64,000 bases of DNA from contig JAPEHQ010000005.1 of NCBI GenBank assembly GCA_027405735.1, positions 1,364,001-1,428,000 of the forward strand. Reading direction: 5' to 3'. The notes beneath the pieces are model-generated. The model did not search any database. It was not told the DNA's origin and saw nothing but the letters and a program-made list of their open reading frames with translations. Source of the DNA: Mucor racemosus. Taxonomy: Eukaryota > Mucoromycota > Mucoromycetes > Mucorales > Mucoraceae. The position numbers and the translations under genes were made by a program. This document shows positions 24,266 through 35,860 of the stretch, piece after piece (within the stretch, counting starts at the first letter, position 1; each line of letters opens with the position of its first letter).

Positions 24266-24745
24266 CAGATGTTGGCTGAAACGGAAGAGGTGAATGAACA
24301 TAGAGAGACGGCAGCATTAAAACCCAAGACACGAGATAATAGCATATATAGAAAAACCAGATACCAGAAAAGCCATAGTAGGAGAGACAGATAGAATAAA
24401 AGGCAAGCCAAACCTAAATAAAAAGTCAATGTTAACATAAAGTTACCAGGTATTGAAAGAGGATGACCATATATTACAGAAAGAGACCAGGTTTGCGTAT
24501 GATAGACCGAATTGCTCAGTAACGATAACAAATGTTGCAGAAACGAAACCAGATATGCTAAAAAAAGGTGATGCATCTTTGAGAAGAGAGGTAGATATTG
24601 CAGAAAAACGATTATTGAATATATCCAAAAAAAAAAAGATTAGATTAGACGAAAGTAGAATATATTACGTTTTAGAAACATACCAGAAAGACCGGACCTT
24701 GCAAAAAAGAGAACAGACGCTAAAGGAAAAATAGATGCAATCGCA
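24266..24745 (+). other. Degenerate continuation of the minisatellite region
   Basis: Scattered ACCAGA/ACCAGG words continue without strict 21-bp phase. A 93-codon plus-strand frame (24453-24734) is highly charged and Lys-rich. It could be an eroded non-repeat C-terminal part of the same former gene, but this is not established. Confidence 0.35.
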
Positions 24746-24749
24746 GAAT

Positions 24750-25205
24750 TGAGCCATCAGCTATTAATTCCAATTATTTTGACTCTTAAACCCTAGCCAA
24801 GGGTGTGCCAAAATGAAATAGCCAATAGCTGATAGCTCAATAACTACCAACTGTTAGCTCAAATCATTTCGACTCTTAAACCCTGGCCATGGGTGTGCCA
24901 AAATGAGATAGCCAATAGCTGATAGCTCAATAGCTACCAACTGTTAGCTCAAATCATTTCGACTCTTAAACCCTGGCCAAGGGTGTGCCAAAAATCAGAT
25001 AACAAACAGCTGATAGCTCAATAGATACAGTACCAACTGTTAGCTCAAATCATTTTGACTCTTAAACCCTGGTCAAGGGTGTGCCAAAAATCAGATAACA
25101 AACAGCTGATAGCTCAATAGATACCAACTGTTAGCTCAAATCATTTCGACTCTTAAACCCTGGTCAAGGGTGTGCCAAAAATCAGATAACAAACAGCTGA
25201 TAACT
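24750..25205 (+). repeat. Tandem array of about 91-bp units (five copies)
   Basis: The marker GACTCTTAAACCCT recurs at 24781, 24872, 24961, 25057 and 25148 (spacings 91, 89, 96, 91). Each unit also holds GGTGTGCCAAAA, a GCTGATAGCTCAATAG word (often beside a second TAGCTGATAGCT) and ACCAACTGTTAGCTCAAATCA. Identity between adjacent units is high, indicating recent expansion compared with the minisatellite beside it. Confidence 0.88.
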
Positions 25206-26564
25206 GCAGATAAACAATCCAAAGAACCAAACGCAGATAGAATAAACCCTGTACCAGGATGGGCTAAAAGAAAGTTAAACAAGAGTAGTTTACTTGTTTT
25301 TCTTTTACTCAAACCTAGAATACTAGGAAAGTTTATGATAGAAGCTTCGTTAAAATTTCACGCACCAGACGTTACTTTAACGTCGAAACTCCCACCTAAC
25401 CTTCAGCAGCTACGCATAAAACTTTATCTTGCGAGATGCTATAGTAGGACTTAGCCAACGGATAAGGCACGTACAAGATAGACTCGTGATTCCACCAAAC
25501 CATAAGGTTTTGCTTCATCAAATTTACCTGGTTGTCAAAAAAAACAAAAAAAACAGGGGGCCATCGTGTTTTTGAATAAACCCTAAAATTTGAGTTCCAT
25601 TGATGACGTCTTCAAAATTTTGTGTAATTTGATTGAAATGCTGTTTATAAACTTGAACCACACTGTAAATACAATCATCCGTGTTATAGAAATCATTGTT
25701 TTAGAGAGCGGTATATATTAGCAACTTTATTTCGGGAGAGAATTTAATGGCCTATAGAGACAAGATACATCTATTTTGAAAATTTAACTGAATTTGACTC
25801 AATATTGGGCGAAAATTTTTGAAAATTATCCGAGAACCATCTAAAACCATCCAAATTCAAGTGGCAACAAAACCGTATCCTGAGGAACTTCGATCCAAGT
25901 AACTTCCAAATTTGCACGAGAGTTTGGTACGCATCGTCTTCCACGTAACGATGTTGAATGGCAACTTCCACAACTTACTGTGTGTTGAGAAAATAATTGC
26001 CCAAGTGCACTTATATTTTGTTGCACGCTTTTATTGAAAACAATTTAAATAAGGCATCTATAAATACTGATCCAAGTAAGTTGCGACTCCACATGGCCAT
26101 AGATATAAATATTCATTGAAAGCATTTTAGATACAGTATCAGCTTCCCTGGGCTATAGTGCATTCGATAGGTTTGAACAAAAAGTTGGTTATCTTCTATT
26201 TATGCTTTGTATGAAGGTCAGTAAGCTCACTCGCTCTCGTTGGATATGGATCCAAATGACCTCCCGTTCTAATAGCAGGTACTTTTAATGTTGGTCAACA
26301 GAATTGCTACAGGTTTAGCCGCCTGAGTTGCTGTAGAAATGGAGAAATAAAAACTCATAGGTGCTCAAATTTCAAACTATTCTGTATTACTTGTTTCAGA
26401 TATTCCTTGAAATTTTTTATAAAATCAAATAATGATTCAAAATTAAATTTTGAAGTTAGACTTAATGCACAGTGAGCCTATGAATAACATACAATCTTGA
26501 TCTCATTGATTAAAAATTATTTTTGAACGATCAAGGCACGACTGTCAAAAAGAAACCTGTTTTC
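25206..26564. other. Region without identified gene
   Basis: A 94-codon plus frame (25170-25454) starts inside the 91-bp array and has no recognised domain. At 26222-26330 a minus-strand stretch matches the relic at 17025-17130, with stops. Nothing else could be supported. Confidence 0.35.
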
Positions 26565-27610
26565 CTTAGATTAAAAAGTTCCACTACTACTTTGAGGCTT
26601 CAAATCTTTGCAAAAGGGTAAGCTTTACTGACACTTTCTAATAATAGCAAAACTTGTTTTAAAACGCTCCATAACAGATATGATAGTATACATATTTTTT
26701 GAGCACTTTTATTTTTCTGACAGTTTTTTGACATTTTTTTTTACATCCATGTCATCAACCTCGTTAAGCTCTCTCAGACCCAATCTAGTTTTTTTTTTAA
26801 AAAATATTGATATTTCGTGGAGATATCTTTCTCAAAAATGTGTACAAAAAGATACCTTCGTTTCTAGCTTCAATTTTTTCATTATTGTATACCATCATAT
26901 TTGACATCTTAGATTGATTTTTTAAGCGGGGTAAAAGCAAGTGTTTCCCTTTGAAGCCTTTATACTCGCTGAGAAATTAATATGAATAGAAATAAGTCTT
27001 TTGTCAATATTCTGTAGCATATCAAGTATAGCCCTACATTTTATATTTCCTGATTATCTATTGAAATTGGGACACGCTCCGATTTTGAATAACACCATAT
27101 AAAATTGTATAATCAGTTATGCACATGCAACTGAGCTTGAATCCAAAAAGTGTTCAAATGGAAAAAAATCCAAAAAAATCCAAAAAAAATCCTTGTATGT
27201 TTAATTACTCACAAAAATGCATAGCAAGTTGGACTAGCGTATTAAATGTTTTAAGTTCAGTTTTTGATTTTGAATCGATCTGTGTAGGCTTTAAAAATAT
27301 TTTTCTCATAAAATCTCTAGTAAATTTAGTGTCAAATTTTAACAGTTTTTGATCAAAAAGTACCATTCATTCAAATGCAACCCTAAAATATTTTATTTTC
27401 AGATTATGCGCAACAAAATTATCTACAGAATGAGCATTTATACGTAGCTGTAGCCTTATTTTTGGTGGGGATATTAATTTTTTTTATCATTTTTTTGGTC
27501 GGCGAAAATTTATCCTTGTATATCCTCGTCCAAAATGGATCCTTTTTTGTAGTATCACCAAAAATCAATCATTCAATCTCAAGTTTCTCGACGAAAAATT
27601 AATATTTTTT
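26565..27610 (-). repeat. Dispersed repeat R2, copy 1 (inverted, most diverged)
   Basis: It is the reverse complement of the family at 33733-34586 and 44504-45383. Shared words include TCAACCTCGTTAAGCTCTCT, GTGGAGATATCTTTCTC in the matching order, and TCTCGACGAAAAATTAATATT at the far end. It contains extra sequence relative to the other two. Small open frames here reflect low-complexity AT sequence. Confidence 0.7.
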
Positions 27611-28039
27611 GACGAGATAAAATTCGTTAGATAGACGCTAGTGAGTACTATCCTATGGCTTTAGCTTTGGATACCAGGCATCCCTTCATGAATCCCTATA
27701 ACAGAAAAATACTCTCACAGAATTTATAAAAAAATAAAAAAGTCTTTACAGCGATCCAAATCCTAGATATCCTGGTAGAGAATGAAAAATAATCTAGACT
27801 TTACTTAATAACCATCATTGCAATACCTTAGTATTTTCTCGAGTTATTTTCATTTCAAATGCGGTTGCTCAATTTTAAGCTGGCCCTTTTTGCACCATTA
27901 TTCAAATTAATGTTAGCTTGCGTGGTAGTTTATCAAGCTGTTATTACTAGATTAATGAATATTGTCGAAAACTGGCTACAAGATAAAAAATGCAAAAGCC
28001 TCAAAACCTTGGCTGGAGCTTACCCATTTTGATAAAATT
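27611..28039. other. AT-rich spacer
   Basis: No gene, RNA or repeat could be supported. Confidence 0.3.
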
Positions 28040-28192
28040 TGTTGTATGCCACCAAGACTAGTCATTACGGCCGACCTGTGCTGCGCAAAATTATTTCGTT
28101 GTGGTGCCCAGCAGGTGGGCTGCACAATATAGCCTGAGCTGTTGTGCAGTTGTACCCACTAAATATGGCTAAAAAGATAACAAGGTGCACAT
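28040..28192. repeat. TGCAC/GTGCA-rich block with E3-type terminal 17-mer
   Basis: It starts with TGTTGTATGCCACCAAG, nearly identical to the start of E3 at 16498. It continues as the reverse complement of 15990-16125 in R1-B (GGTGGGCTGCACA, AACAAGGTGCACAT). It directly abuts the inverted E3 copy. Confidence 0.55.
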
Positions 28193-28711
28193 TGTCGTAT
28201 ATTTTCAGGTTTGATGAATAATACTTTAAAAAGAATACAATTAAAAAAGAATCAGTAATCAATCAGTTCTTCAACTGTATAATGAAAGCAATATATCGTT
28301 TATTTAGATACACAGTAAAAGTATGACCTATTATATTGATTTGACATTGAGATTCTGAGATGTAATTTAAGAGAATATTGAACCATTAGATCTGCTTGAT
28401 AGTAATCGATGGATTGAAATGGATCAATCATAATTTAACCGTTCTTGTTGCAGAGCTTGTGAGTTGTCTTGTTTCAATGCTGCGTTAAATGTGCTTGGAT
28501 GTTGATTTGATAGCTACTTGATTGATTAACCGCTGGGATAAAAAAATATGGTGTCATAATTGAGGTCCAAGCGTTTTTGGTAATTATTGGATTAAACTTG
28601 GTACGCTGGAAGTCTTTTATATCCGATATCAAGAGTTTGCACTTCAATAAATGTCGTAGTCAATAGATTGTGAGATGTATTAACACTGTAGAAGGCGATA
28701 ACGTATAGTAC
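28193..28711 (-). mobile_element. LTR-like element E3, copy 3 (inverted)
   Basis: On the minus strand it ends AAAATATACGACA at 28193 and contains AATAAACG and the AATCCATCGATTACTATCAA region of copies 1 and 2. Its 5' end is missing and joins R1-D at about 28712. Confidence 0.6.
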
Positions 28712-30890
28712 TTTAATGCTGCAAATTATTATCGTTAAATATGACTGAATATTAATGAATCAGAGAAAATACAAATGGTAAAAAACTGATACCCAATGTG
28801 CATCGAGGTCAACGTTGATAAAAGGTGCATTTATTATGTAGTAAAAATCACAACATTTCGATGGACAGAATTTACAGGACCAAGATGTTGTTGTATTTGC
28901 CTCAGGATTTTTAAAAAGGATTTTAAAAGCATGATACTTATCAAACTTACTTAGATGTTAAATACTCACCATATGATATTAGTATCATCTTGTTTTTTAT
29001 TTAATGATTACTGTATTATTAAAAATCAAGCTTTTCATAGCTGCTTATAACTGCTACAAAAACGTAATTATAAAAAGCAATGGGAAATACAATTATAACT
29101 TTTCTAAGTTTATTAAAGGTATAAAGTAAAGCAACAATTTATCTACTCGATGGATCGTTATGGTATTTATATTAAATGTCTAATTCAAATTACTAATAAT
29201 GCAGTAATTTGATCTTCTTGGTTTTAAAGCTGATGGGAAAAGGGATCAGCAATTACTAATTCAGGTTTCAAGTTATACAATTATCTATAATTGTTGTTTG
29301 TGATTTTAAATTATAGTTAAGTTTCTATATTTCATGACCTTGGTTCTCACACCAGATTCATGTTATTCATTACTAATTCAATTTGATGTGTGAAAGACTG
29401 CCAGTAGTTCACATCAATAACAATGACAATAGACAATAGGATGTTTCTGATTTTAGATTGGCATTTATCATAAGGCGGGCTGATAATACGTTTCATACGT
29501 TTATAGATGGAATCAGTCAATCTGATTTATAAAATTTTAATGCAAATGCCGAGGAACCATTTGTAAGTACTTAAGTTGGCTCTGGTAAAGCATTGAATAA
29601 ACTGGCTTGGGACAAAGAGGATAAAAAGGTGGCAATAGATTCCAGCGATGGTGGCCATGTTTATTTTTATAATAATATTGGAGAGGTAAAACTAAAACTT
29701 AATGTTAATTACCTCTAGCGCCATAATTATAAGGTAATACCATATTATCATTAAATAAACTACCACACAATATTAACATGTATAACAATTTACAGTAATA
29801 AGCTTGAATCAAGTGGGTACAGCATCGTAAATTCTTAAAAAAGTTCTCAAGTATTATAGAATCTCTTATTTTTAAGACTTACAAGGCTTATAAGCGGAAT
29901 ATTAATTTCGAAAATTATTTTTGTCCAGATCGTCAATTTTGACATTTTTTAATTTTTTTTTTCTGATTTTGCAAATCTAGAGTTAATTATACTACCAATT
30001 ATAAAAACAAAAAATATACACATATGCAGAATTTAGCGCTCTATTTGCTCAATAAAAAATAACAAACATTTTTATTGTAAAATATTACACGAAAATCCCT
30101 TAACCAAAAAACCGTTTTTTGGGCAAAAGTACAAAGTGTCATTATTTAACATTTAATATTAAGCTTTTATAAAATGTGTATTAGTCATGGCTACAATTTT
30201 CTCTCACAATGTAGTATATTTAAACGTCGATTTTGGTATCAAAATTTGATTTTTCTGTTTTTTGATGAAGATCATGAGTGTTGGTAAGGATGAAATGAGT
30301 CCCAAAAAATGTCCGCTACAAAGTCTGAATTTTCCGACTGTACATGGTTAAATATACAAAAAGTTATAAAAAAACGCATTTTTATTTAAAGCTTAGATAC
30401 ATACCATAATATAAGAGACTTAGCCGTTCAATCGTGCTATGCTCAATTATGGCGTCGCTCTACGGGCTCGCTTTTGCAATTTTTTAGCGAATGTATGATA
30501 TGACAAACGGTTTTCTGGTAGAAAACTCCATGTTTTTTCTATGATAACAGATATTTCCTGCTTTGTTTTGTTTATGGGTTGATGCACTGAAATGCTGCTT
30601 TTACATTGGCTGAAATGTGCAATTTAGCAGGGTTTTAATTGCGCTAAATAATGTAAAGCCTTGAAAATCCTTTTCTACGTGTGTTGTTTCTCTCTTTTTA
30701 CTTTCATATTCCAAGGATATATTCACCGTTTGATAAGGCATATCAGACTATCACCAAGCTGGTATTCTTTTCTTGTATTTGAATAATACGCATGCTAACA
30801 TAAGGGACTAATGTTTTTAATATAGGTAGCAGTCGTTATATTAGAGGCTGATATTTTTATTTATAATTAACTGCATTCTAAGATCAAATA
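28712..30890 (+). repeat. Dispersed repeat R1, copy D
   Basis: It matches copy C from AATATGACTGAATATTAATGA through the dynein-like segment and core to CATTCTAAGATCAAATA at 30890. About 370 bp at 29046-29420 is absent from C (an insertion in D or a deletion in C). The 3' part beyond 30890, present in B and C, is missing. Confidence 0.8.
29478..29687 (+). pseudogene. Dynein intermediate-chain fragment within R1-D
   Basis: The same plus-strand coding relic as in R1-C, with ALNKLAWDKEDKKVAID preserved and the FNLWNLN blade degraded (a TAA replaces part of it). The TAA after EPFVST is shared with copy C. Confidence 0.65.
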
Positions 30891-30985
30891 ACTTTAATTA
30901 CAGAGCTGTTTTGTTTATTATATCATTTACTGAAAGGAAATTTAGGTAACCATTTGTTTTGATTGTTTTAATAGATGAGAAATCT

Positions 30986-32292
30986 TTATTTTAAAATTTT
31001 AATATTTATAAAACTAATATCCGAGTCAGGGTCAACTTTGCTAATTACTCTTCTATTATTTAATAGTAAAGGTGTTATTAGTTTCATATTATTGTTATTG
31101 TTTGTCTTTTTCGACTTACAAGGATATGCTCCATTTTCATAGATTTTCTTGATGCTATTTTCTAAATTTTTAGTTTCATTTCTTTTACTTTTGGAAGCAG
31201 AAGAGACCGAAAAAACAGAAACAGAAGCAGACTTTTGCTTCTTAGCAGCATGATATTCTTCACAATAAGTGTGGCCATGACGCCAAGTACGACCGCAATG
31301 ACGGCAAGGAGCAGGGTTCTAGGTAGCACGATTTGGCCTATTTTTCTCCCCTAACATTCTTGCTTTAGGTAACTCAGAGGTGAGATCGACACCGAAAGAA
31401 GACACAGAGACAGCGACAGGCTTCTCAGAGTAAAACTTTTGTTTCAATGGAGGACTACTTGACTTACGAGAGGTATTCCAGGAACCTGGTGTTCTTTCAC
31501 CAAGTAAATTGAGAGCAACAGTTGAGATTTCTGTAGGGGTCCATCCTTGCTGATGAGTGAGCGACAACAAGACAGTTGAGATATTTAGCTGCCATTTATT
31601 AGGAAGGCTAAGCAGAAAGATATCCCCAAGTGTTAAATCTTTTCGATGGTAGCCAGCTTTCCCTGCTGTACGGAAAAATTGAATAGAATATTCATCCAAC
31701 GTTTCATCGTCTTTAATAGCCATGGTCATGACAGCTCTCTTCTTGTGTAATTCAGAAATTACACTACCAAATTTCTTAGTAAACACGGACTTGACCTCCA
31801 ACCAAGAGACAGATTTAAGAACCACTACTGTCTTCATCCCGTTGTCATGATCATAAGGAAAGGTTAACGGAATGTATTTTTTCCATATATCGCTTATGTC
31901 TTGCCCAGACGAATAAACGATCTTCTCGAATTCACTTAGAAAGTGATCGACCGACTTGTAGACTTCTTCCTGAGGGAAAGGCTTGTTTTTACTGTCCTCC
32001 AACTGGAACTTTGGGAGGTCCCTCTCACTAATCTTAAGCCCAGAAGAGATTGCCAATTTACTTGTTGAATTTGTAGCCTTGAGACCTGCAGTTAAAGTCT
32101 TGATGTGCAACTCCAAATTTGATAGAACTTCCCGAAGTTCATTCGCTTTCTTATTCCCTGCAACTGTTTCCAAATTACACATTGCTTCAAGGTAGTCCTT
32201 TTTCCTTTTTTTTGCAAACTTCTTTTCAAAATTTCTTTGTGGGAAATAGGTACAGGGGGGCGAGCATCTTTCAGGATCTCTTAATTGGATGT
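30986..32292 (-). pseudogene. Broken Ty3/Gypsy-type gag-protease gene
   Basis: The longest intact piece (32182-31319, 287 aa; open back to about 32292) has a coiled N terminus and a Retrotrans_gag-like core with WKKYIPLTFPYDHDNG, SWLEVKSVFTKKFG and DETLDEYSIQFFRTAGKAG. A TAG at 31321-31319 interrupts it; the same frame then runs on for 110 codons with a zinc-knuckle-like CRHCGRTWRHGHTYC (C-X2-C-X5-H-X4-C, one residue longer than the usual spacing). After that comes an aspartic-protease start, PLLLNNRR…KVDPDSDISF, where the catalytic D-(T/S)-G is replaced by DPD. No reverse transcriptase or integrase follows, and no LTR pair was found. Upstream, 32463-32281 (minus) may be the original N terminus but is out of frame and closed by TAA. 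Domestication is not supported. Confidence 0.75.
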
Positions 32293-32463
32293 GGTACTAG
32301 ACTTGTCTTCTTCTACGGTAGGAGGAGGGGGGAAGATTTCCATGTCCCTCATCTTCTCAGTAGAAACCCACGTGGCTGTAGTAGGTAATAAGGATTTCTG
32401 TAAAGGTTTAGGAGACAAAGGTTGCTCGGGGTACCAGGGAGAATCAGAGACAACAAAAGACAT

Positions 32464-33732
32464 GTAGGTAGAATCAATAATTAATGTAAACTGTAAAAAA
32501 TTTGGTAAAATGTAAAATGAAAAAGCTTTGAAAAAGATACAGTTTAAATCCTTCTTCTATTCAAATAATGGATAATGTACAATAGGTCTATATTTCTATT
32601 CTATTTATATTGTAATTTTATTATATCTGGGAGTTGCTCCGTAACTGTCAGTGATCTATCAGAATTAGGAATAACCGAATTACCAACTTAGGACATCTGC
32701 AAAACCGTGATGTTTGACATGCGAATCAGACAATACTGCATTCCATACGTCTATCATCATGTTACTATTAAATGATAGAAGCATGGTTTTATTGTCTTCA
32801 TGCAATATCTATACGTTTATTCTTTTTGGTAAAACAATTAGTTTGTTTGTGATTTTAAAGTTTATATTGAGCTTCTTGATTTACATAATCAAGACGGTCT
32901 TTTAATGCCTGTTTTTGACATATTTGTTAATGATCCGCATAGAGCAATCCTTATTACTTTGGTCTATGTGTTTCTTCAGTTTATTTTATGAACCAATTTG
33001 TTTTGTTTATGATTCGGTTTATTTTATTATATGTTAAATTATTAATACTTTTTGCATTTAGTTTGAAATTCATGTTATCTCTATTTGAATATAAGAGCAT
33101 AGGTTTATTCGAGATAATTTTTTAATTTTTTATGTGGTGAAATAGTACCTTAGTTCAGCACAATAAGTTTCAAACGATTTCAGATGATTTTCAGATAATT
33201 TCAATTTTTTTTGTCCAACATTAAGTCGAATTGTACTAAATCTTCAAAGAAGATGTATCTCCATCTATAAACCATTGACCTCTGTCCAAAAATAGGAGAG
33301 TTAATACCAGTGTAATGATTCACATTACATGATGTTTCAACAATAATTGCATGAATTAGTTTCAGTTAGATAATCCATATAAATATGTAAATGTTGAATC
33401 AGATATTGAACATTAGTGAAAATATCTGTTTCTTTCCTTTGTTAATAATTTTAAATCAAATAAACTTATTATCACAACCCCAACCGATCTATTACTTAAT
33501 ACTACTTGTCCAATATTAATTACATTTAATACATAGTAAGTATTGACCAAAGTAATAGTCAACTACAGTTAGTAACACCAACAACGTCCACCTTTTGTAC
33601 TTCTTTCTTAATAGGCTCAACCTATTACAAGATCATAGTACTCATTACAACCAGAGAATAAGTACACTGGTCTAACATTATTATTTACCAAGATTGACCT
33701 AATATTGATCGTAAAAAATTGAGCACCTAAAT
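32464..33732. other. AT-rich region without identified content
   Basis: No coding, RNA or repeat content could be supported. It probably contains remnants of the retroelement upstream of its gag. Confidence 0.3.
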
Positions 33733-34586
33733 TGAGATATTAATTTTTTGTATTCACAAGAGAGATGCAACTGAGAGCTACTCGGCATTTTTTGTTTCAG
33801 CAAAAAATATTGATTCTTCGTCGAGAAAATCATAATAATAGTTTATATTACAGCTTACAGCCTATGCTAACTGAGTTCCAAAATCGATTTGTGAAATCGA
33901 CCAGGAAATGATCCCAAAAAGTAAATTCGTTTGATAGCTCATGAACCGCAAAGTAAGTCGACCTAGGGTATTAAATAGTTTTTGTACAGTTTTGGATTCT
34001 GCATCCATTTAAATAAAAATTAAACAAGTATTCCACATTAAATTGTGCGTAAAATGCAATTGAAATTTTGGAGGTTTTTTGAAGATATACATCACTTTTT
34101 ATAAGCATATTTAAAATATAATTAACTGAAATGATGCGCAACAAAATTATCTATCGATCGAGCTATTGAGAACCCTTCTAGCTGCATTTTTTGTAGAGAA
34201 AACAAGATTTTTATTAATTTTTTTTTCAAATTCAGAATTTGGGATGAGGGTATATAAGGGAAAATTGAAGCTGAAATCGGGAATATGTTTTTGATCACAC
34301 TTTTGAGGATATCTCTATGAAAAATCAATATTTTGAAAAAACCTAAATTGGGTCCAAGAGAGCTCAACGAGGTTGATGACATCAATGCAAAAAACATATT
34401 ACTTACTTTAACGAATGTTTTGAAATTTACTACAAAAAAAGTCAAAAAAATGAAAAAAAAATAAAGGTGCCCAAAATTTTTTTATACTAAAATATATTAA
34501 AGAGTGCTTCAAAACAAGTAAGTTTTATTATTAAGAAATGTTAGATTAGTTTAATTTTTCGTAGAGATATGAAGCCTCAAAGTTCT
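33733..34586 (+). repeat. Dispersed repeat R2, copy 2
   Basis: About 850 bp is collinear with 44504-45383: AATTGAGATATTAATTTTTT, GTTTCAGCAAAAAATATTGA, CGTCGAGAAAATCATAATAA, AACCGCAAAGTAAGTCGACC, GAGCTCAACGAGGTTGATGA and AAACAAGTAAGTTTTATTAT occur in the same order. No transposase frame or clear termini were seen. Confidence 0.82.
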
Positions 34587-35860
34587 TAATTTTGCCAGTG
34601 AAATACATGTAAAAATCTGAAACATTAGTATTAAATAAGTTATACCAATTGCAAAGAATAGGATATTTCCGGATACTTGTTTTTGGATTAAAATTACTCA
34701 TCTCAGGTACGCTAGCATATAATTTTTTCTTGGTGTTGTTTAATAAAAAAAAAAGTTGAGAAGGGATGAAAAATAAGGCTCAGTTTTTAGGTGTAAAACT
34801 GAATTTTACCTGTTTTTGAGTCTTTCGTGAGATATAAAATAAATTTAGGACTAGTAGCGTAATCCGAATAATTTATATCTGTTAATATTTAGAAATGTCT
34901 AACGTATATCCTAATAAAAAGTGTTTTATATGAGATTAATCATAAAAAAGAGAGCACACTTCAAGTTTTACTTGAATAGGTACTTATAATATATATGAAA
35001 AATATCAAAACCCATTCCAACTTCTGGATCGCAACTTTTTCCGATAGTATCATAGCGAGTCAATATGATTTGTCACTTATAGAGTGTAACGAAACCAAAC
35101 GATGTTTTAAAATATTTCTGCTTGGAGAGTGTAGCTCCAAGTATCAGAAATGTGTCAGCGGAAAGCGGGATTTCGATTATTTCTCACTACCGAAAATCGA
35201 TATCAACTCGATTTTAGAGGATTTCTAAAGATGTATCTGTGCATATATTGCAACAATAAAACGTATTACGAATTTAATAGCACCTAAATATACCTGTACA
35301 TTTTTATTTAAAAAGAAAATCAATTAAAAGCTGGATTAATTAAAACTTTTAGAAGGTTTGGTCTTATTAAACCCTAGTCGCTGGTTTTTGTAGACAACAG
35401 AGATTTGCAAATATTCGTAGCAACATCTTTCATCTGATTACAATGCCAATACCGGTCTTCAAACCTTGTACTCGGCTGATTAGTCCCCCCATAACACTAA
35501 AAATAATCATGAAAATACATCATCGCCAGCTTGTATTTACGTAATTGCAAATCAAAACTGATAATACAACTTTAAGACTAATTGAGGCAAAGTAAACTCA
35601 AGATAAATAAAGTATACAAATAATCTGTAAATAATTATTGGCATCATCATGTAGGTTTGGCTACATCATAAACATCATTTAGGATTGGATAAGTTTTCTG
35701 CATGCTGAGAAATACCAAGCAGAAAGATTGTGAAACCCACTGTAGTTGAAAAAGAAAAAAACGTGTAATATTCTCTTTTATTTGTGCATTGCTTGGGGGT
35801 CGGTTTCCTGTTTCTCTATAACCCTCTTTCTGTTTTCTTATTAAAAAAGAAAAATAAAAT
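34587..35860. other. Spacer and 5' flank of the Ede1-like gene
   Basis: It contains one weak 77-codon frame (34995-35228) listed separately. A CT-rich stretch at about 35805-35840 and the A-rich sequence before the ATG at 35861 look like a normal fungal 5' leader. Confidence 0.35.
34995..35228 (+). CDS. Hypothetical 77-aa frame, uncertain
   Basis: The peptide (MKNIKTHSNFWIATF… to …DINSILEDF) has balanced composition with five Cys and no low complexity, unlike most short frames nearby. No family was recognised and no convincing upstream exon was found. It may be the last exon of a lost gene or transposon. Confidence 0.22.
   Translation: MKNIKTHSNFWIATFSDSIIASQYDLSLIECNETKRCFKIFLLGECSSKYQKCVSGKRDFDYFSLPKIDINSILEDF

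Noticed and set aside
24144..24628. Minus-strand frames resembling membrane proteins (Leu/Phe/Ser-rich)
   Set aside because: Complement of the purine-rich degenerate minisatellite tail; composition, not coding.
24750..25205. Regularly spaced repeats considered as a CRISPR array
   Set aside because: Units are contiguous 91-bp tandem copies without unique spacers, in a eukaryotic genome.
26680..26904. Phe/Ser-rich 74-codon frame in R2, with a similar one at 34122-34445
   Set aside because: Similarity follows from DNA-level repeat homology; the third copy is not open and the composition is low complexity.
31983..32388. Plus-strand frames of 70 and 89 codons opposite the gag relic
   Set aside because: Antisense shadows of the gag gene.
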